64,000 nt of DNA from Nocardioides donggukensis (GCF_014842875.1 NZ_JACYXZ010000002.1:310001-374000), one strand, 5' to 3'; numbered from the stretch's first letter, positions 45,607-55,356 are shown. The notes: generated by a model not told the origin, from the sequence alone. Numbers and translations are program-made.

Positions 45607-46860
45607 GTGTCCTTCCTGCGTCGACGACTGCTCACCGCCGCGCTCACGGCGAACGCCCTCCGGCCGGCGCCGGGCGCCCGGGCCAGCGTGCCCGCCTTCT
45701 TCGCCGGCTGGCTGACCAGCGAGCTCGCCCCCCAGCTGCTCACCGCGACCCTGGCGGACACGGCCGCGCACGCCGCCCGCGCTCCGCGGAGCCGGGTCGG
45801 GCTGGCCCTCGCCGGGGTCACGGCGCTGGGCCTGGCCCACCTGGTCCGCCAGGCCGGTGGCGTCCGGCAGGGGGTGGAGGAGGCGCTGACCGAGGGCATC
45901 GGTGCCGACTACGCCGACCGCCTGGACCCGGTGCCCACCCCGGCCGAGCTCAAGACCCGGTGGCGGAGCCTGGTCAACCCGTTCCGGCTGCTCACACCGG
46001 AGGTGGAGGTGATCCGCGACATCGCCTACTCCGACGCCGGGCGGCACGGCCGCCTGGACGTCTACCGGTCCCGCACCGCCGACCTCCGGCGGGCACCGGT
46101 GCTGGTCCAGGTGCACGGCGGCGCCTGGGTCATCGGCGACAAGAAGGAGCAGGGACTCCCGCTCATGGCGCACCTGGCGGCCAAGGGCTGGGTCTGCGTG
46201 GCGATCAACTACCGGCTGGCGCCGCGCCACCCGTTCCCCGCCCACGTCATCGACGTCAAGCGGGCCCTGGCGTGGGTCCGCGAGCACATCGCCGACTACG
46301 GCGGCGACCCGGACTACGTCGCGATCACCGGCGGGTCGGCGGGCGGGCACCTGGCAGCGCTGGCCGCACTCACGCCGGGCGACCCGGCCTACCAACCGGG
46401 CTTCGAGGACGCCGACACCAGCGTGCAGGTCGCCGTGCCGCACTACGGCGTCTACGACCTGGCCGGGGCGACCGGCCTGCGCTCGGCGATCGGGCTGCGG
46501 GACGGGTTCCTGGCCCCCCGGGTGATGCGCACGACGTGGGCCGAGGACCCCGAGCTGTTCGAGTCCGCCTCGCCGCTGCTGCGGGCCGGTGCGGACGCCC
46601 CGGACTTCTTCGTCCTGCACGGCACCCACGACACGATGGTCCCCGTGGACCAGGCGCGGATGTTCGTGACCCGGCTGCGGGAGGTCTCCCGACGCTCGGT
46701 GACCTACGCCGAGCTGCCCGGTGCGCAGCACGCCTTCGACATCTTCCACTCGGTGCGCTCCGGCCACGTCGTCCGGGCGGTCGACAGGTATCTCCACTGG
46801 CACTGGCACGGCTACCGCTCCGGGATGACCGGACCGGTGCCGCAGGATGCGCTGCCGTGA
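45607..46860 (+). CDS. Alpha/beta hydrolase (HSL/esterase type)
   Basis: The 417-residue product has a hydrophobic, basic N-terminal region of about 90 residues that may associate with the membrane. The hormone-sensitive-lipase-like esterase domain follows. The oxyanion motif is VQVHGGAWVIGDKKEQG, the nucleophile GGSAGGHLAA. The Asp and His are in HGTHDTMVPVDQ and GAQHAFDIFHS. Substrate unknown. The gene overlaps the following methyltransferase as GTGA, so they are co-translated. Confidence 0.9.
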   Translation: MSFLRRRLLTAALTANALRPAPGARASVPAFFAGWLTSELAPQLLTATLADTAAHAARAPRSRVGLALAGVTALGLAHLVRQAGGVRQGVEEALTEGIGADYADRLDPVPTPAELKTRWRSLVNPFRLLTPEVEVIRDIAYSDAGRHGRLDVYRSRTADLRRAPVLVQVHGGAWVIGDKKEQGLPLMAHLAAKGWVCVAINYRLAPRHPFPAHVIDVKRALAWVREHIADYGGDPDYVAITGGSAGGHLAALAALTPGDPAYQPGFEDADTSVQVAVPHYGVYDLAGATGLRSAIGLRDGFLAPRVMRTTWAEDPELFESASPLLRAGADAPDFFVLHGTHDTMVPVDQARMFVTRLREVSRRSVTYAELPGAQHAFDIFHSVRSGHVVRAVDRYLHWHWHGYRSGMTGPVPQDALP

Positions 46861-47510
46861 GCGGGATGCCCGAGGACCTGCTCCCGCACGCACGCGCCGC
46901 GACCGGCTTCATGCCCGAGGAGGAGGGCCTGTTCCTGCACGGCCTGGCCCGGGAGCGGCTCCCCCACGGCCCGGTCCTGGAGGTCGGCAGCTACTGCGGG
47001 AAGTCCGCGATCTACCTCGGCGCCGCCGCACGCGAGGTCGGCGGGGTGGTCGTCACCGTCGACCACCACCGTGGCTCCGAGGAGAACCAGGCCGGCTGGG
47101 AGCACCACGACCCGACCCTGGTCGACCCCGAGTCGGGCCGGATGGACACCTTGCCCGCCTTCCGCCGCGCCCTCACCCGGGCCGGCCTGGAGGAGCAGGT
47201 CGTGGCGGTCGTGGGGTCCTCGACCACGGTCTCCGCCCTGTGGCGGACGCCGTTGGCGCTGCTGTTCGTCGACGGGGGCCACGCCGAGGTGCACGCCCAC
47301 CACGACTACACCGGCTGGGCCCCCTGGCTCCTGACCGGCGGACTGCTGGTGATCCACGACGTGTTCCCCGACCCCGTGGACGGGGGCCGGCCGCCGTACG
47401 AGGTGTACCTCCGGGCGCTGACCTCCGGCGACTTCACCGAGGTCGGCTCCTGCGGGTCGATGCGGGCGCTACGCCGCGTGCGTGGGGTCCCCGGAGACGC
47501 CGTCCGCTGA
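46857..47510 (+). CDS. Class I SAM-dependent methyltransferase
   Basis: The 217-residue Rossmann-fold product has GPVLEVGSYCGKSAIYLGAAARE as the SAM-binding loop, VVVTVDHHRGSEENQ, and LALLFVDGGHAEVHAHHDY near the acceptor side. This resembles the macrocin O-methyltransferase-like group. Start is GTG, overlapping the hydrolase stop. Its last 42 bp overlap the convergent cyclase-like gene, so the two ends are read on both strands. The substrate is unknown; the convergent operon also encodes a methyltransferase and a glycosyltransferase, so one pathway is possible. Confidence 0.88.
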   Translation: MSGMPEDLLPHARAATGFMPEEEGLFLHGLARERLPHGPVLEVGSYCGKSAIYLGAAAREVGGVVVTVDHHRGSEENQAGWEHHDPTLVDPESGRMDTLPAFRRALTRAGLEEQVVAVVGSSTTVSALWRTPLALLFVDGGHAEVHAHHDYTGWAPWLLTGGLLVIHDVFPDPVDGGRPPYEVYLRALTSGDFTEVGSCGSMRALRRVRGVPGDAVR

Positions 47511-48593
47511 GGTTTCCTCCGACGGGCACCCGCACTCCAGCGCCAGCTCGGCGAAGTGGCCGGCCAGGGTGGCGCCGCGCATGATGTCGGACCCGGGCGT
47601 GCCGTGCCCCAGCGCGTCCGCCGCCAGCACGACCGCCGCCGCGGTGTAGGTCGTGTGCTCGGCCGGCCAGATGGCCTCGTCGGCGAACACGTAGCCGGTC
47701 CAGTAGCCGCCGTCCGGCGCTCGCAGGTGCTGCATGTCGGCGAGCAGGCGCAGCGCCCGCTCCCGGTCGCCGAGCGCGTCGAGCGCCAGCACCAGCTCGC
47801 AGGTCTCGGCACCGGTGACCCAGGGATTCGGCAAGACGCAGCGGATGCCCAACCCGGGCTCGACGAAGTCGTCCCAGCGGGAGTCGATCAGCGCCCGGCC
47901 GGCCTCGTCCCGGACCGCCCCGCCGAGGACCGGGTAGTACCAGTCCATGGAGAACTCCGACTTGTCGAGGAACTGCTCGCGGTGCTCGCGCAGGGCGTGT
48001 CCGAGCCGGCCGCCCGCGATCTCCCACTCGGGCTGCGGGGCGTCCATGAGCTCGGCGAGGGCGACACCGGCCCGCAGCGACTGGTAGATGCTCGAGGACC
48101 CGGCCACCAGGGCCTCCTCGTGCAGCCGGCCGGGACGGTCCCCGTCCCACTCCTGGGCCCACGCGATCCCGCCGAACCCGAGCTGCCTGGCCACCACCCA
48201 GTCCAGGCCGTCCCGCACGACCGGCCACAGGCGGCGCACGAAGCCGACGTCTCGGCGCACCAGCCAGTGGTGCCACACCCCGACCGCCAGGTAGGCGGTC
48301 ATGTTCGACTCGCCGCTGGCGTCCTCGACCCGGCCGGCGACGGTCTTCATGGGCCAGGAGCCGTCGGGCCGCTGGGTCGCCGCGCACCAGTCGTAGGCGC
48401 GCTCGGCGGCCGCCACCTGGCCGCCGACCAGCAGCGCCATCGCCGCCTCGACGTGGTTCCAGACGTCCGTGTGCTGGCCGGCGGTCCACGGGATCGCCCC
48501 GTCCGGCTCCTGCATCGCGGCGATCGAGGCGGCGGTCTCGGCCACCTGCCCGGCGGTCAGGACGCCGGCGACCGCGGGGACGTCAGGCCGCAT
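47469..48593 (-). CDS. Prenyltransferase/squalene cyclase-like alpha/alpha-barrel protein
   Basis: The 374-residue product has QW-type repeats: MQEPDGAIPWTAGQH, TQRPDGSWPMKTV and MQHLRAPDGGYWTGYVF. These are typical of alpha/alpha barrels of squalene cyclases and protein prenyltransferase beta subunits. No DxDD catalytic motif was seen, so it may be a glycosidase-like barrel rather than a cyclase. It overlaps the upstream methyltransferase by 11 bp. Third gene of an overlapping operon with the methyltransferase and the GT4 enzyme; function of the set unknown. Confidence 0.8.
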   Translation of the reverse strand: MRPDVPAVAGVLTAGQVAETAASIAAMQEPDGAIPWTAGQHTDVWNHVEAAMALLVGGQVAAAERAYDWCAATQRPDGSWPMKTVAGRVEDASGESNMTAYLAVGVWHHWLVRRDVGFVRRLWPVVRDGLDWVVARQLGFGGIAWAQEWDGDRPGRLHEEALVAGSSSIYQSLRAGVALAELMDAPQPEWEIAGGRLGHALREHREQFLDKSEFSMDWYYPVLGGAVRDEAGRALIDSRWDDFVEPGLGIRCVLPNPWVTGAETCELVLALDALGDRERALRLLADMQHLRAPDGGYWTGYVFADEAIWPAEHTTYTAAAVVLAADALGHGTPGSDIMRGATLAGHFAELALECGCPSEETSADGVSGDPTHAA

Positions 48594-49302
48594 CGGGCTT
48601 CCGGAAGTACAGGACCATGCTCTTGCCCACGACCGGGTCGAGCACCGCCTCCGCCGCGCGGGTCAGCAGCGGACGTCGCATGATGTCCCAGACCAGCAGC
48701 CGGTGGTAGGCGCGGACCAGCGGGTGCCGGTCGTTCGTGACGCCGACCGCGCACTTCAGCCACCAGTACGGCGCGTGCAGGCCGTGCGCGTGGTGCTTCC
48801 CCTCGAAGCCCATCCCGGCGCCCACGACCTTGCCGACCAGCTCCTTGTCGGAGTAGATGCGGATGTGCCCGCCCGGGGTGTCGTGGTAGTCGTCGGAGAG
48901 CTTCCAGCAGACCAGCTCGGGGAACCAGCGGGGCACGCTGACCGCCAACGTGCCGCCGGGCCGCAGCACCCGGACCAGCTCCCGGATGGCCTGGATGTCG
49001 GCCGGGATGTGCTCGAGAACCTCCGCGGCGACCACCCGGTCGAACTCGCCGTCGGCGAACGGCAGCTGCAGCGCGTCACCCTGCTTGACGTCGGCCTCGG
49101 CGCCGTCGGGCACCTCGCCCTCCTGCTCCATCGCGACGAACAGGTCCCGCACCCCGTCGAGCTCGTCGGCGTCCTGGTCGAAGGCGATCACGTCGGCACC
49201 TCGGCGGTACATCTCGAACGCGTGCCGCCCGGCACCGCAGCCCATGTCCAGCACCCGCTCGCCCGGCCGGAGGCCGAGCCGCTCGAAGTCAACGGTCAGC
49301 AT
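48583..49302 (-). CDS. Class I SAM-dependent methyltransferase
   Basis: The 239-residue product has VLDMGCGAGRHAFEMYRRGADVIAFDQDADEL, the SAM site. It also has GDALQLPFADGEFDRVVAAEVLEHIPADIQAIRELVRVLRPGGTLAVSVPRW, a UbiE/methyltransferase-11 profile. The C-terminal region WWLKCAVGVTNDRHPLVRAYHRLLVWDIM is not typical and may bind substrate. AGGAG precedes the ATG at 49302. It overlaps the GT4 gene by 14 bp and the cyclase-like gene by 11 bp. Substrate unknown. Confidence 0.88.
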   Translation of the reverse strand: MLTVDFERLGLRPGERVLDMGCGAGRHAFEMYRRGADVIAFDQDADELDGVRDLFVAMEQEGEVPDGAEADVKQGDALQLPFADGEFDRVVAAEVLEHIPADIQAIRELVRVLRPGGTLAVSVPRWFPELVCWKLSDDYHDTPGGHIRIYSDKELVGKVVGAGMGFEGKHHAHGLHAPYWWLKCAVGVTNDRHPLVRAYHRLLVWDIMRRPLLTRAAEAVLDPVVGKSMVLYFRKPDAA

Positions 49303-50530
49303 GTGTGCTCCTCTCGACGGCTTTTTCGTACGCCGCGGCGGTGGCCCGGGCGACCGCCCGCCAGCTGAATCTCTCACGCACCCGCTCCCGACCGGCGCGT
49401 CCCATCCTCGCCCTCCGGGCCGGGTCGTCGAGCAGCGCGGCGACCGCCCGTCGGAGCTCGTCGACGTTGCCGGGCTCGACCAGGTCCGCGCACTGGCCGT
49501 CGGGTCCGACGACCTCCGGGATCGCCCCGGCCCTGCTCACCACCAGGGGCGTCTCGCACGCCATCAGCTCGGCCGTGGGCAGTGAGAAGCCCTCGTAGAG
49601 GGACGGGACGCAGGCCAGCTCCGCGGAGCCCATCAGCCCGACCAGCTCGGCGTCGGTCACGTCGTGCACGAACCGCACGGCGTCCCCGATCGAGAGCCGC
49701 TCGATGAGGCGCTCCGTGGGGCCGCCGGGTTGCGGGCGGGTCACCAGCAGCAGCTCGCAGTCGCGCTCGGTGCGCAGCTTCGCGAAGGCCTCGAGCAACG
49801 TCGCCACCCCCTTGATCGGGGCGTCGGCGCTGGCCATGGCGAGGATCCGACCGGGGACCCGGGGCCCGGTCGGCGGCACGAACAGGTCGTCCACACCCAG
49901 CGGCACCACCTGGATCCGGTCCGGATCGACGCCGAAGTCGGCCGCGATGTCGCGGGCCGAGGAGTGCGAGGGGGTGAGGATCCGGCGGGCCCGGCGGGCG
50001 ACCTTGCCCTGCATGCGCAGGAAGCCGTACCAGCGGCGCAGCGTCAGCCGCCTCCGCAGCGTCGTGGCGGCGGCGAGGTCCACCCGGCGGTCGAAGGTGA
50101 TCGGGTGGTGCAGCGTGGTGACGAGCGGCAGCCCCGCCCGTTCGATGTCGAGCATGCCGTAGCCAAGCGTCTGGTTGTCGTGAACGACGTCGAAGTCGTC
50201 GAGCCGCTGCCGCAGCAGTCGCGCGACCCGGGTGCTGAACGTCTTCGGCTCGGGGAAGCCGGCCGCGCACATCGTGAGGAACTCCTCGACGTCGACCAGG
50301 TCCCGGAACTCCCCCGGCCGCGGCACCCGGAACGGGTCCGGCTCCCGGTACAGGTCCAGGCTCGGCACCCGCGTGAGCCGGACCCCGGGATCCAGGACGG
50401 GGTACGGCTGGCCGGAGAACACCTCCACGTCGTGGCCCAGGGCGACCAGCTCCCGGCTGAGGTGCCGCACGTAGACGCCCTGGCCGCCGCAGTGCGGCTT
50501 GCTGCGGTAGGACAGCAGGGCGACGCGCAT
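49289..50530 (-). CDS. Glycosyltransferase family 4 protein
   Basis: The 413-residue product is a GT-B retaining glycosyltransferase. The N-terminal domain is RVALLSYRSKPHCGGQGVYVRHLSRELVALGHDVEVFSG. The donor-binding C-terminal domain has VPSLYEGFSLPTAELMACETPLVVS with the EGFS and E motifs of GT4. It is the first gene of an overlapping operon with a methyltransferase and a cyclase-like protein. Sugar donor and acceptor cannot be deduced. GAGGAG precedes the ATG. Confidence 0.9.
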   Translation of the reverse strand: MRVALLSYRSKPHCGGQGVYVRHLSRELVALGHDVEVFSGQPYPVLDPGVRLTRVPSLDLYREPDPFRVPRPGEFRDLVDVEEFLTMCAAGFPEPKTFSTRVARLLRQRLDDFDVVHDNQTLGYGMLDIERAGLPLVTTLHHPITFDRRVDLAAATTLRRRLTLRRWYGFLRMQGKVARRARRILTPSHSSARDIAADFGVDPDRIQVVPLGVDDLFVPPTGPRVPGRILAMASADAPIKGVATLLEAFAKLRTERDCELLLVTRPQPGGPTERLIERLSIGDAVRFVHDVTDAELVGLMGSAELACVPSLYEGFSLPTAELMACETPLVVSRAGAIPEVVGPDGQCADLVEPGNVDELRRAVAALLDDPARRARMGRAGRERVRERFSWRAVARATAAAYEKAVERSTHADR

Positions 50531-50615
50531 GCGGTGACTCCTCGGACGGCTGGTCGGCGCCCCCGGGGCGGGGCACGGGCCGTCAGCCTAGACGGCGGCC
50601 GAGGTGGGGCCGCGC

Positions 50616-50810
50616 TCAGTCCTCCACGATCGAGATCGCCGAGGTCGGGCAGGACGCCACCGCCCGCTCGATCGCCTCCCGATTCTGCTCGGTGACCTCG
50701 TCGTCGAGGATCTGGAGGTAGTCGTCGTCGTCGAGCTCGAACGTCGCGGGCGCGATCGCCTCGCACAGCCCGTTCGACTGACAGCGGTCGAAGTCGACCT
50801 TGACCTTCAT
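50616..50810 (-). CDS. [3Fe-4S]-type ferredoxin
   Basis: The 64-residue product has three cysteines, in FDRCQSNGLC and VASCPTSAI. The C-x5-C...CP spacing lacks the fourth ligand and fits a [3Fe-4S] ferredoxin of the kind that feeds electrons to cytochromes P450. A reductase gene lies 45 bp upstream on the same strand, so the two likely form an electron-transfer pair. No P450 is in the window. Confidence 0.9.
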   Translation of the reverse strand: MKVKVDFDRCQSNGLCEAIAPATFELDDDDYLQILDDEVTEQNREAIERAVASCPTSAISIVED

Positions 50811-50855
50811 CGGGGTTCCCGCCCTTCTCTCGGGCCGACCGGCCGGCCGGCCACC

Positions 50856-51830
50856 TCAGCTCCCCTCGCTCGAGTGTCCGGGGAAGACGTGGGCGGCGGG
50901 GTCGATGGCCACCGCCGCGTTGTTCACCGCCGTCGCCGCCTCGCCGAACCCGACGGCGATCAGCCGGACCTTGCCGGGGTACTCCGTGATGTCGCCGGCG
51001 GCGAAGACCCGCGGGAGGTTGGTGTGCATGGCGGAGTCCACGACCACGTGCCGCTTGTCGAGCTCCAGGCCCCATTCCTTCATCGGCCCGAGGTCGGCGA
51101 CGAAGCCGAGGGCGGCGACGACGGCCTGGGCGGGGCGCTTCTCCACGGCCCCGTCGACAGTGATCTCGACCGCCTCGAGCGTGTCCCCGCCGATCAGCGC
51201 GGTGACCTCGGCCTTGGTGATGATCTCCACCGCCGAGGCCCGCACCGCCTCGACCGTGCGGGCGTGCGCCCGGAACGCGTCCCTCCGGTGGACCAGCGTG
51301 ACCGACCGGGCGAGCGGCTCGAGGTGCAGCGCCCAGTCGAACGCGCTGTCGCCGCCGCCCACGATCACGACGTCGCGGTCGCGGTAGGGCGCGAAGTCGG
51401 GGACGAAGAACGCCAGGCCGCGACCCAGCCAGCCCTCGGCGGCCGGGAGCGGCCGGGGGCTGAACTTCCCGATGCCGGCGGTGATCAGCACCGCCCCGGC
51501 GGTCACGACCGTGCCGTCGTCGAGGTGCAGGGTGACCTGGTCCTGGTCCGCCTCCAGGCCGGTCGCGGTGCGGTCCAGCAGGTAGGTCGGCTCCGCGGTC
51601 TCCGCCTGCGCGACCAGGCCGGCGACCAGGTCGCGGCCCTTCACGGACGGGAAGCCGGCCACGTCGAGGATCGCCTTCTCCGGGTACATCGCGGTGATCT
51701 GGCCGCCGAGCTCGGGCAGCGAGTCGACGATGGCCACGCTCAGGCCGCGGAACCCGGCGTAGTAGGCACTGAACAGCCCCGTGGGCCCCGCGCCGATCAC
51801 GATCAGGTCGGTCTCCAGTGAGGTAGCCAC
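50856..51830 (-). CDS. Ferredoxin-NADP reductase, thioredoxin-reductase-like
   Basis: The product is about 324 residues. The FAD site is DLIVIGAGPTGLFSAYYAG and the NADP site VVIVGGGDSAFDWAL. It ends VRLIAVGFGEAATAVNN. The thioredoxin-reductase CxxC redox pair is absent, which fits the reductases that act on ferredoxin. GTG 51830 is preferred over GTG 51854; the CATGAT hexamer ends 6 nt before it. The [3Fe-4S] ferredoxin gene follows as its likely partner. Confidence 0.9.
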   Translation of the reverse strand: MATSLETDLIVIGAGPTGLFSAYYAGFRGLSVAIVDSLPELGGQITAMYPEKAILDVAGFPSVKGRDLVAGLVAQAETAEPTYLLDRTATGLEADQDQVTLHLDDGTVVTAGAVLITAGIGKFSPRPLPAAEGWLGRGLAFFVPDFAPYRDRDVVIVGGGDSAFDWALHLEPLARSVTLVHRRDAFRAHARTVEAVRASAVEIITKAEVTALIGGDTLEAVEITVDGAVEKRPAQAVVAALGFVADLGPMKEWGLELDKRHVVVDSAMHTNLPRVFAAGDITEYPGKVRLIAVGFGEAATAVNNAAVAIDPAAHVFPGHSSEGS

Positions 51831-51836
51831 AGACCG

Positions 51837-51842
51837 ATCATG
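51837..51842 (-). promoter_or_regulatory. -10-like element before the reductase gene
   Basis: On the minus strand CATGAT ends 6 nt before the GTG at 51830. The hexamer departs from TANNNT at its first base, so support is moderate. Confidence 0.35.
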
Positions 51843-51895
51843 CCCTGTCCGCACCGGATCGGCCTACGATCACGCCCGGTCCGCCGCCCGGGCCC

Positions 51896-53179
51896 TCATC
51901 GGCCGGTGGCGGCCATCAGCTCGTCGCGGTCGATCACGGCGCGGGTCCGGCCGCGCCACCGCCAGATCTGGACGATGCCCACGGCCCAGAGTGCGTACTG
52001 CGTGCTCATCGCCCACCGGAACGCCTCCGGCGTGTACGCCGTGGAATCGCCCGCGGTGCGCCAGTCCAGCACCAGGCCGATCGCCACGACCAGGATCAGC
52101 GACGCCGAGAAACCGCCTTGGTTGATGATCCCCGACACCGAGGCCATCCGCTCGGGCGGATTCGACGTGCGGCCCACGTCGAGCCCGATCAGCGAGGCCG
52201 GCCCGCCGACCCCGATCACCAGCGCCAGGACCACGAGCAGGCCGAGCGGCGCCTCGCCCGGCCAGAGCAGGACCACCGTCCAGATCGCGACGATCGCCGC
52301 GACGATCGCCAGGACCATCGTCGAGCGCTCCCAGGGGTGGTTGCCCACCAGCCATCCGAGCACCGGGCCGGCCACCATGATCGCCACCACGATCAGCGTG
52401 AGCAGCAGCCCGGCCACCGCGGGGCTGCGGCCCTCGCCCCGGACCAGGAAGGGGTAGCCCCACAGCAGGCTCATCACCGTGGTGCTGAACTGCGTGGTGA
52501 AGTGGATCCAGAAGCCGAGCCGGGTGCCCGGGTGCGCCCAGGACGCCGCCAGGCTGCGGCGTACGGCGGCCAGCGAGAGCCGCGGCCCGCGCAGGTTCCG
52601 GGCCTGCGGGGAGTCGTGCAGCAGGAGGAGGGCGGCGACCGCCAGGCCGACCCCGAGCGACGCCGCCACCAGGTAGGCGCGGGTCCAGCCGAGGCCGGCC
52701 AGCGCCCAGGTCATGGGTACCGCGGCGCCGACCGCCCCGAGCTGGCCGAGGGTGCCGGTCAGCTGGGTGACCAGTGGGATCCGTCGCACCGGGAACCAGG
52801 TGCTGACCAGACGCAGCACGCAGATGAACGTCATCGCGTCGCCGACACCGACGAAGGCCCGGGCCACCAGCGCCACCGGGTAGTGCTGGGCGAAGGCGAA
52901 CCCGACCTGGGCGGCGGTGATCAGCACGATCCCGAGCAGCAGCACGGTGCGAGACCCGAACCGGTCGACCAGCAGCCCGACCGGGATCTGCATCCCGGCG
53001 TAGACCAGCAGCTGCAGCATCGTGAACGTCGCCAGCTGCGCGGCGGAGATGTCGAACCGCTCGGTGGCGGCGAGGCCGGCCACGCCCAGCGAGGAGCGGT
53101 GGAACACGGCGAGCATGTAGACCAGCAGGCCGACCAGCCACACGGTCCAGGCGCCACGGGGTCGGGCAGCGATCCTCAC
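51896..53179 (-). CDS. MFS transporter
   Basis: The 427-residue membrane protein has about twelve hydrophobic segments. It starts WTVWLVGLLVYMLAVFHRSSLGVAGLAATERFDISAAQLATF, and the loop QIPVGLLVDRFGSRTVLLLG carries the MFS signature between helices 2 and 3. The C-terminal half has PERMASVSGIINQGGF. Substrate unknown. Start is GTG 53179, with a TAGGCT hexamer ending 6 nt upstream. Confidence 0.88.
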   Translation of the reverse strand: MRIAARPRGAWTVWLVGLLVYMLAVFHRSSLGVAGLAATERFDISAAQLATFTMLQLLVYAGMQIPVGLLVDRFGSRTVLLLGIVLITAAQVGFAFAQHYPVALVARAFVGVGDAMTFICVLRLVSTWFPVRRIPLVTQLTGTLGQLGAVGAAVPMTWALAGLGWTRAYLVAASLGVGLAVAALLLLHDSPQARNLRGPRLSLAAVRRSLAASWAHPGTRLGFWIHFTTQFSTTVMSLLWGYPFLVRGEGRSPAVAGLLLTLIVVAIMVAGPVLGWLVGNHPWERSTMVLAIVAAIVAIWTVVLLWPGEAPLGLLVVLALVIGVGGPASLIGLDVGRTSNPPERMASVSGIINQGGFSASLILVVAIGLVLDWRTAGDSTAYTPEAFRWAMSTQYALWAVGIVQIWRWRGRTRAVIDRDELMAATGR

Positions 53180-53185
53180 CGCCGC

Positions 53186-53191
53186 AGCCTA
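53186..53191 (-). promoter_or_regulatory. -10 element, leaderless start of MFS gene
   Basis: On the minus strand TAGGCT ends 6 nt before the GTG at 53179, with no ribosome site. Confidence 0.5.
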
Positions 53192-53211
53192 GGCCAGCCT
53201 CGGCGGAACCC

Positions 53212-55320
53212 TCACTTCGTCGCCTCGAGCATCTGCCGCAGCTCCTTCTTGAGCTCCGAGATCTCGTCGCGAAGCCGGGCCGCGACCTCGAACTGCAGCT
53301 CGGTCGCGGCGTTGTGCATCTGGTCGGTCAGCTCCTGGATCAGCTGGGCCAGGTCGGCGCTCGGCATGCCGGCCAGGTCGGCGGCGTGACCGGAGCCGTC
53401 GAGGCGGGAGAGCCCGGGGACCGGCGCCTTCTTCGACTTCGGGTCGTTGCTCTGCCAGGTCTGCAGCAGCTCGGCGGTCGACTCATCCTCGCGGGCCAGC
53501 ATCTCGGTGATGTCCGCGATCTTCTTGCGCAGCGGCTGCGGGTCGAGCCCGCGCTCGGTGTTGTAGGCGACCTGCTTCTCACGCCGCCGGTTGGTCTCGT
53601 CGATCGCGGACTCCATCGACGGCGTGATCTTGTCGGCGTACATGATCACCTGGCCGGAGACGTTGCGCGCGGCCCGGCCGATGGTCTGGATGAGGGACTT
53701 GTCCGAGCGCAGGAAGCCCTCCTTGTCGGCGTCCAGGATCGCGACCAGCGACACCTCCGGCAGGTCGAGCCCCTCCCGGAGCAGGTTGATGCCGACCAGG
53801 ACGTCGTACTCGCCGAGGCGCAGGTCGCGCAACAGCTCGATCCGCTTGAGCGTGTCGACCTCGCTGTGCAGGTAGCGGGTGCGCACCCCGGCGTCGAGCA
53901 GGTAGTCGGTGAGGTCCTCGGACATCTTCTTGGTCAGCGTGGTGACCAGCACCCGCTCGTTCTTCTCGGTGCGCTCGCGGATCTGGTGGATCAGGTCGTC
54001 GATCTGGCCCGTCGTCGGCTTCACCACCACCTCGGGGTCGATCAGTCCGGTCGGCCGGATGATCTGCTCGACCACGTCGCCTCCGACCTTGTCCAGCTCG
54101 TAGTTGCCCGGGGTGGCGGAGAGGTAGATCGTCTGCCCGATCCGGTCGAGGAACTCCTCCCAGCGCAGCGGCCGGTTGTCCATAGCGCTGGGCAGCCGGA
54201 ACCCGTGGTCGACCAGGTTCCGCTTGCGCGACATGTCGCCCTCGTACATGCCGCCGATCTGGGGCACGGCGACGTGGGACTCGTCGACGACCAGCACGAA
54301 GTCCTCGGGGAAGTAGTCGAGCAGGCAGTTGGGTGCGCTCCCCCGGCTGCGGCCGTCGATGTGCATGGAGTAGTTCTCGATGCCCGAGCAGGAGCCGACC
54401 TGTCGCATCATCTCGACGTCGTAGGTGGTGCGCATGCGGAGCCGCTGGGCCTCGAGCAGCTTGCCCTGGCGCTCGAAGGTCTCGAGCTGCTCGGCCAGCT
54501 CGGCCTCGATGCCGGCGATGGCGCGCTCCATGCGCTCGGGGCCGGCGACGTAGTGGGTGGCCGGGAAGACGTAGAGCTCCTGGTCCTCGGTCACCACCTC
54601 GCCGGTCACCGGGTGCAGCGTCATCAGCCGCTCCACCTCGTCGCCGAAGAACTCGATCCGGACCGCGAGCTCCTCGTAGACCGGGAAGATCTCGAGGGTG
54701 TCCCCGCGCACCCGGAACGTGCCGCGGGTGAACGCCATGTCGTTGCGGGCGTACTGGATCTCGACCAGCCGGCGCAGGATGGAGTCCCGGTCGTGCTCCT
54801 CCCCCACCCTCAGCCGGATCATCCGGTCGACGTACTCCTGGGGGGTGCCGAGGCCGTAGATGCAGGACACCGTCGAGACCACGATCACGTCGCGCCGGGT
54901 CAGCAGCGAGTTGGTCGCCGAGTGCCGCAGCCGCTCCACCTCCTCGTTGATCGAGGAGTCCTTCTCGATGTAGGTGTCGGTCTGGGGGACGTAGGCCTCG
55001 GGCTGGTAGTAGTCGTAGTAGCTGACGAAGTACTCGACCGCGTTGTCGGGGAAGAGCTGGCGCAGCTCGTTGGCGAACTGCGCGGCGAGCGTCTTGTTGG
55101 GCTGCATCACCAGCAGCGGGCGCTGCACCTGCTCGGCCACCCACGCGACCGTGGCGGTCTTGCCGGTGCCGGTCGCGCCGAGCAGCACGACGTCGTGGAC
55201 CCCGCCGTCGATGCGCTGGGCGATCTCCTTGATCGCGGCGGGCTGGTCGCCCGCGGGCTGGTAGTCGGACTGCACCGCGAAGGGGGCCACCCGGCGCTCC
55301 AGGTCCGTGGTCGGTCGCAT
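53212..55320 (-). CDS. uvrB: Excinuclease ABC subunit UvrB
   Basis: UvrB verifies damage in nucleotide excision repair, loaded by UvrA, then recruits UvrC. The 702-residue product has Walker A GATGTGKT (residues 48-55), the beta-hairpin [20 protein letters not shown] and DESHV. It also has the helicase motif TIGRAARN and the C-terminal UVR domain ([31 protein letters not shown]). The ATG at 55320 has a TAGGCT hexamer 7 nt upstream. No LexA-type box was seen in the 49-bp divergent gap. Confidence 0.97.
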   Translation of the reverse strand: MRPTTDLERRVAPFAVQSDYQPAGDQPAAIKEIAQRIDGGVHDVVLLGATGTGKTATVAWVAEQVQRPLLVMQPNKTLAAQFANELRQLFPDNAVEYFVSYYDYYQPEAYVPQTDTYIEKDSSINEEVERLRHSATNSLLTRRDVIVVSTVSCIYGLGTPQEYVDRMIRLRVGEEHDRDSILRRLVEIQYARNDMAFTRGTFRVRGDTLEIFPVYEELAVRIEFFGDEVERLMTLHPVTGEVVTEDQELYVFPATHYVAGPERMERAIAGIEAELAEQLETFERQGKLLEAQRLRMRTTYDVEMMRQVGSCSGIENYSMHIDGRSRGSAPNCLLDYFPEDFVLVVDESHVAVPQIGGMYEGDMSRKRNLVDHGFRLPSAMDNRPLRWEEFLDRIGQTIYLSATPGNYELDKVGGDVVEQIIRPTGLIDPEVVVKPTTGQIDDLIHQIRERTEKNERVLVTTLTKKMSEDLTDYLLDAGVRTRYLHSEVDTLKRIELLRDLRLGEYDVLVGINLLREGLDLPEVSLVAILDADKEGFLRSDKSLIQTIGRAARNVSGQVIMYADKITPSMESAIDETNRRREKQVAYNTERGLDPQPLRKKIADITEMLAREDESTAELLQTWQSNDPKSKKAPVPGLSRLDGSGHAADLAGMPSADLAQLIQELTDQMHNAATELQFEVAARLRDEISELKKELRQMLEATK

Positions 55321-55327
55321 GCCGCCG

Positions 55328-55333
55328 AGCCTA
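55328..55333 (-). promoter_or_regulatory. -10 element, leaderless start of uvrB
   Basis: On the minus strand TAGGCT ends 7 nt before the ATG at 55320, with no ribosome site. Confidence 0.5.
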
Positions 55334-55356
55334 CGTGCCGGCACCGACAGTCCCGC

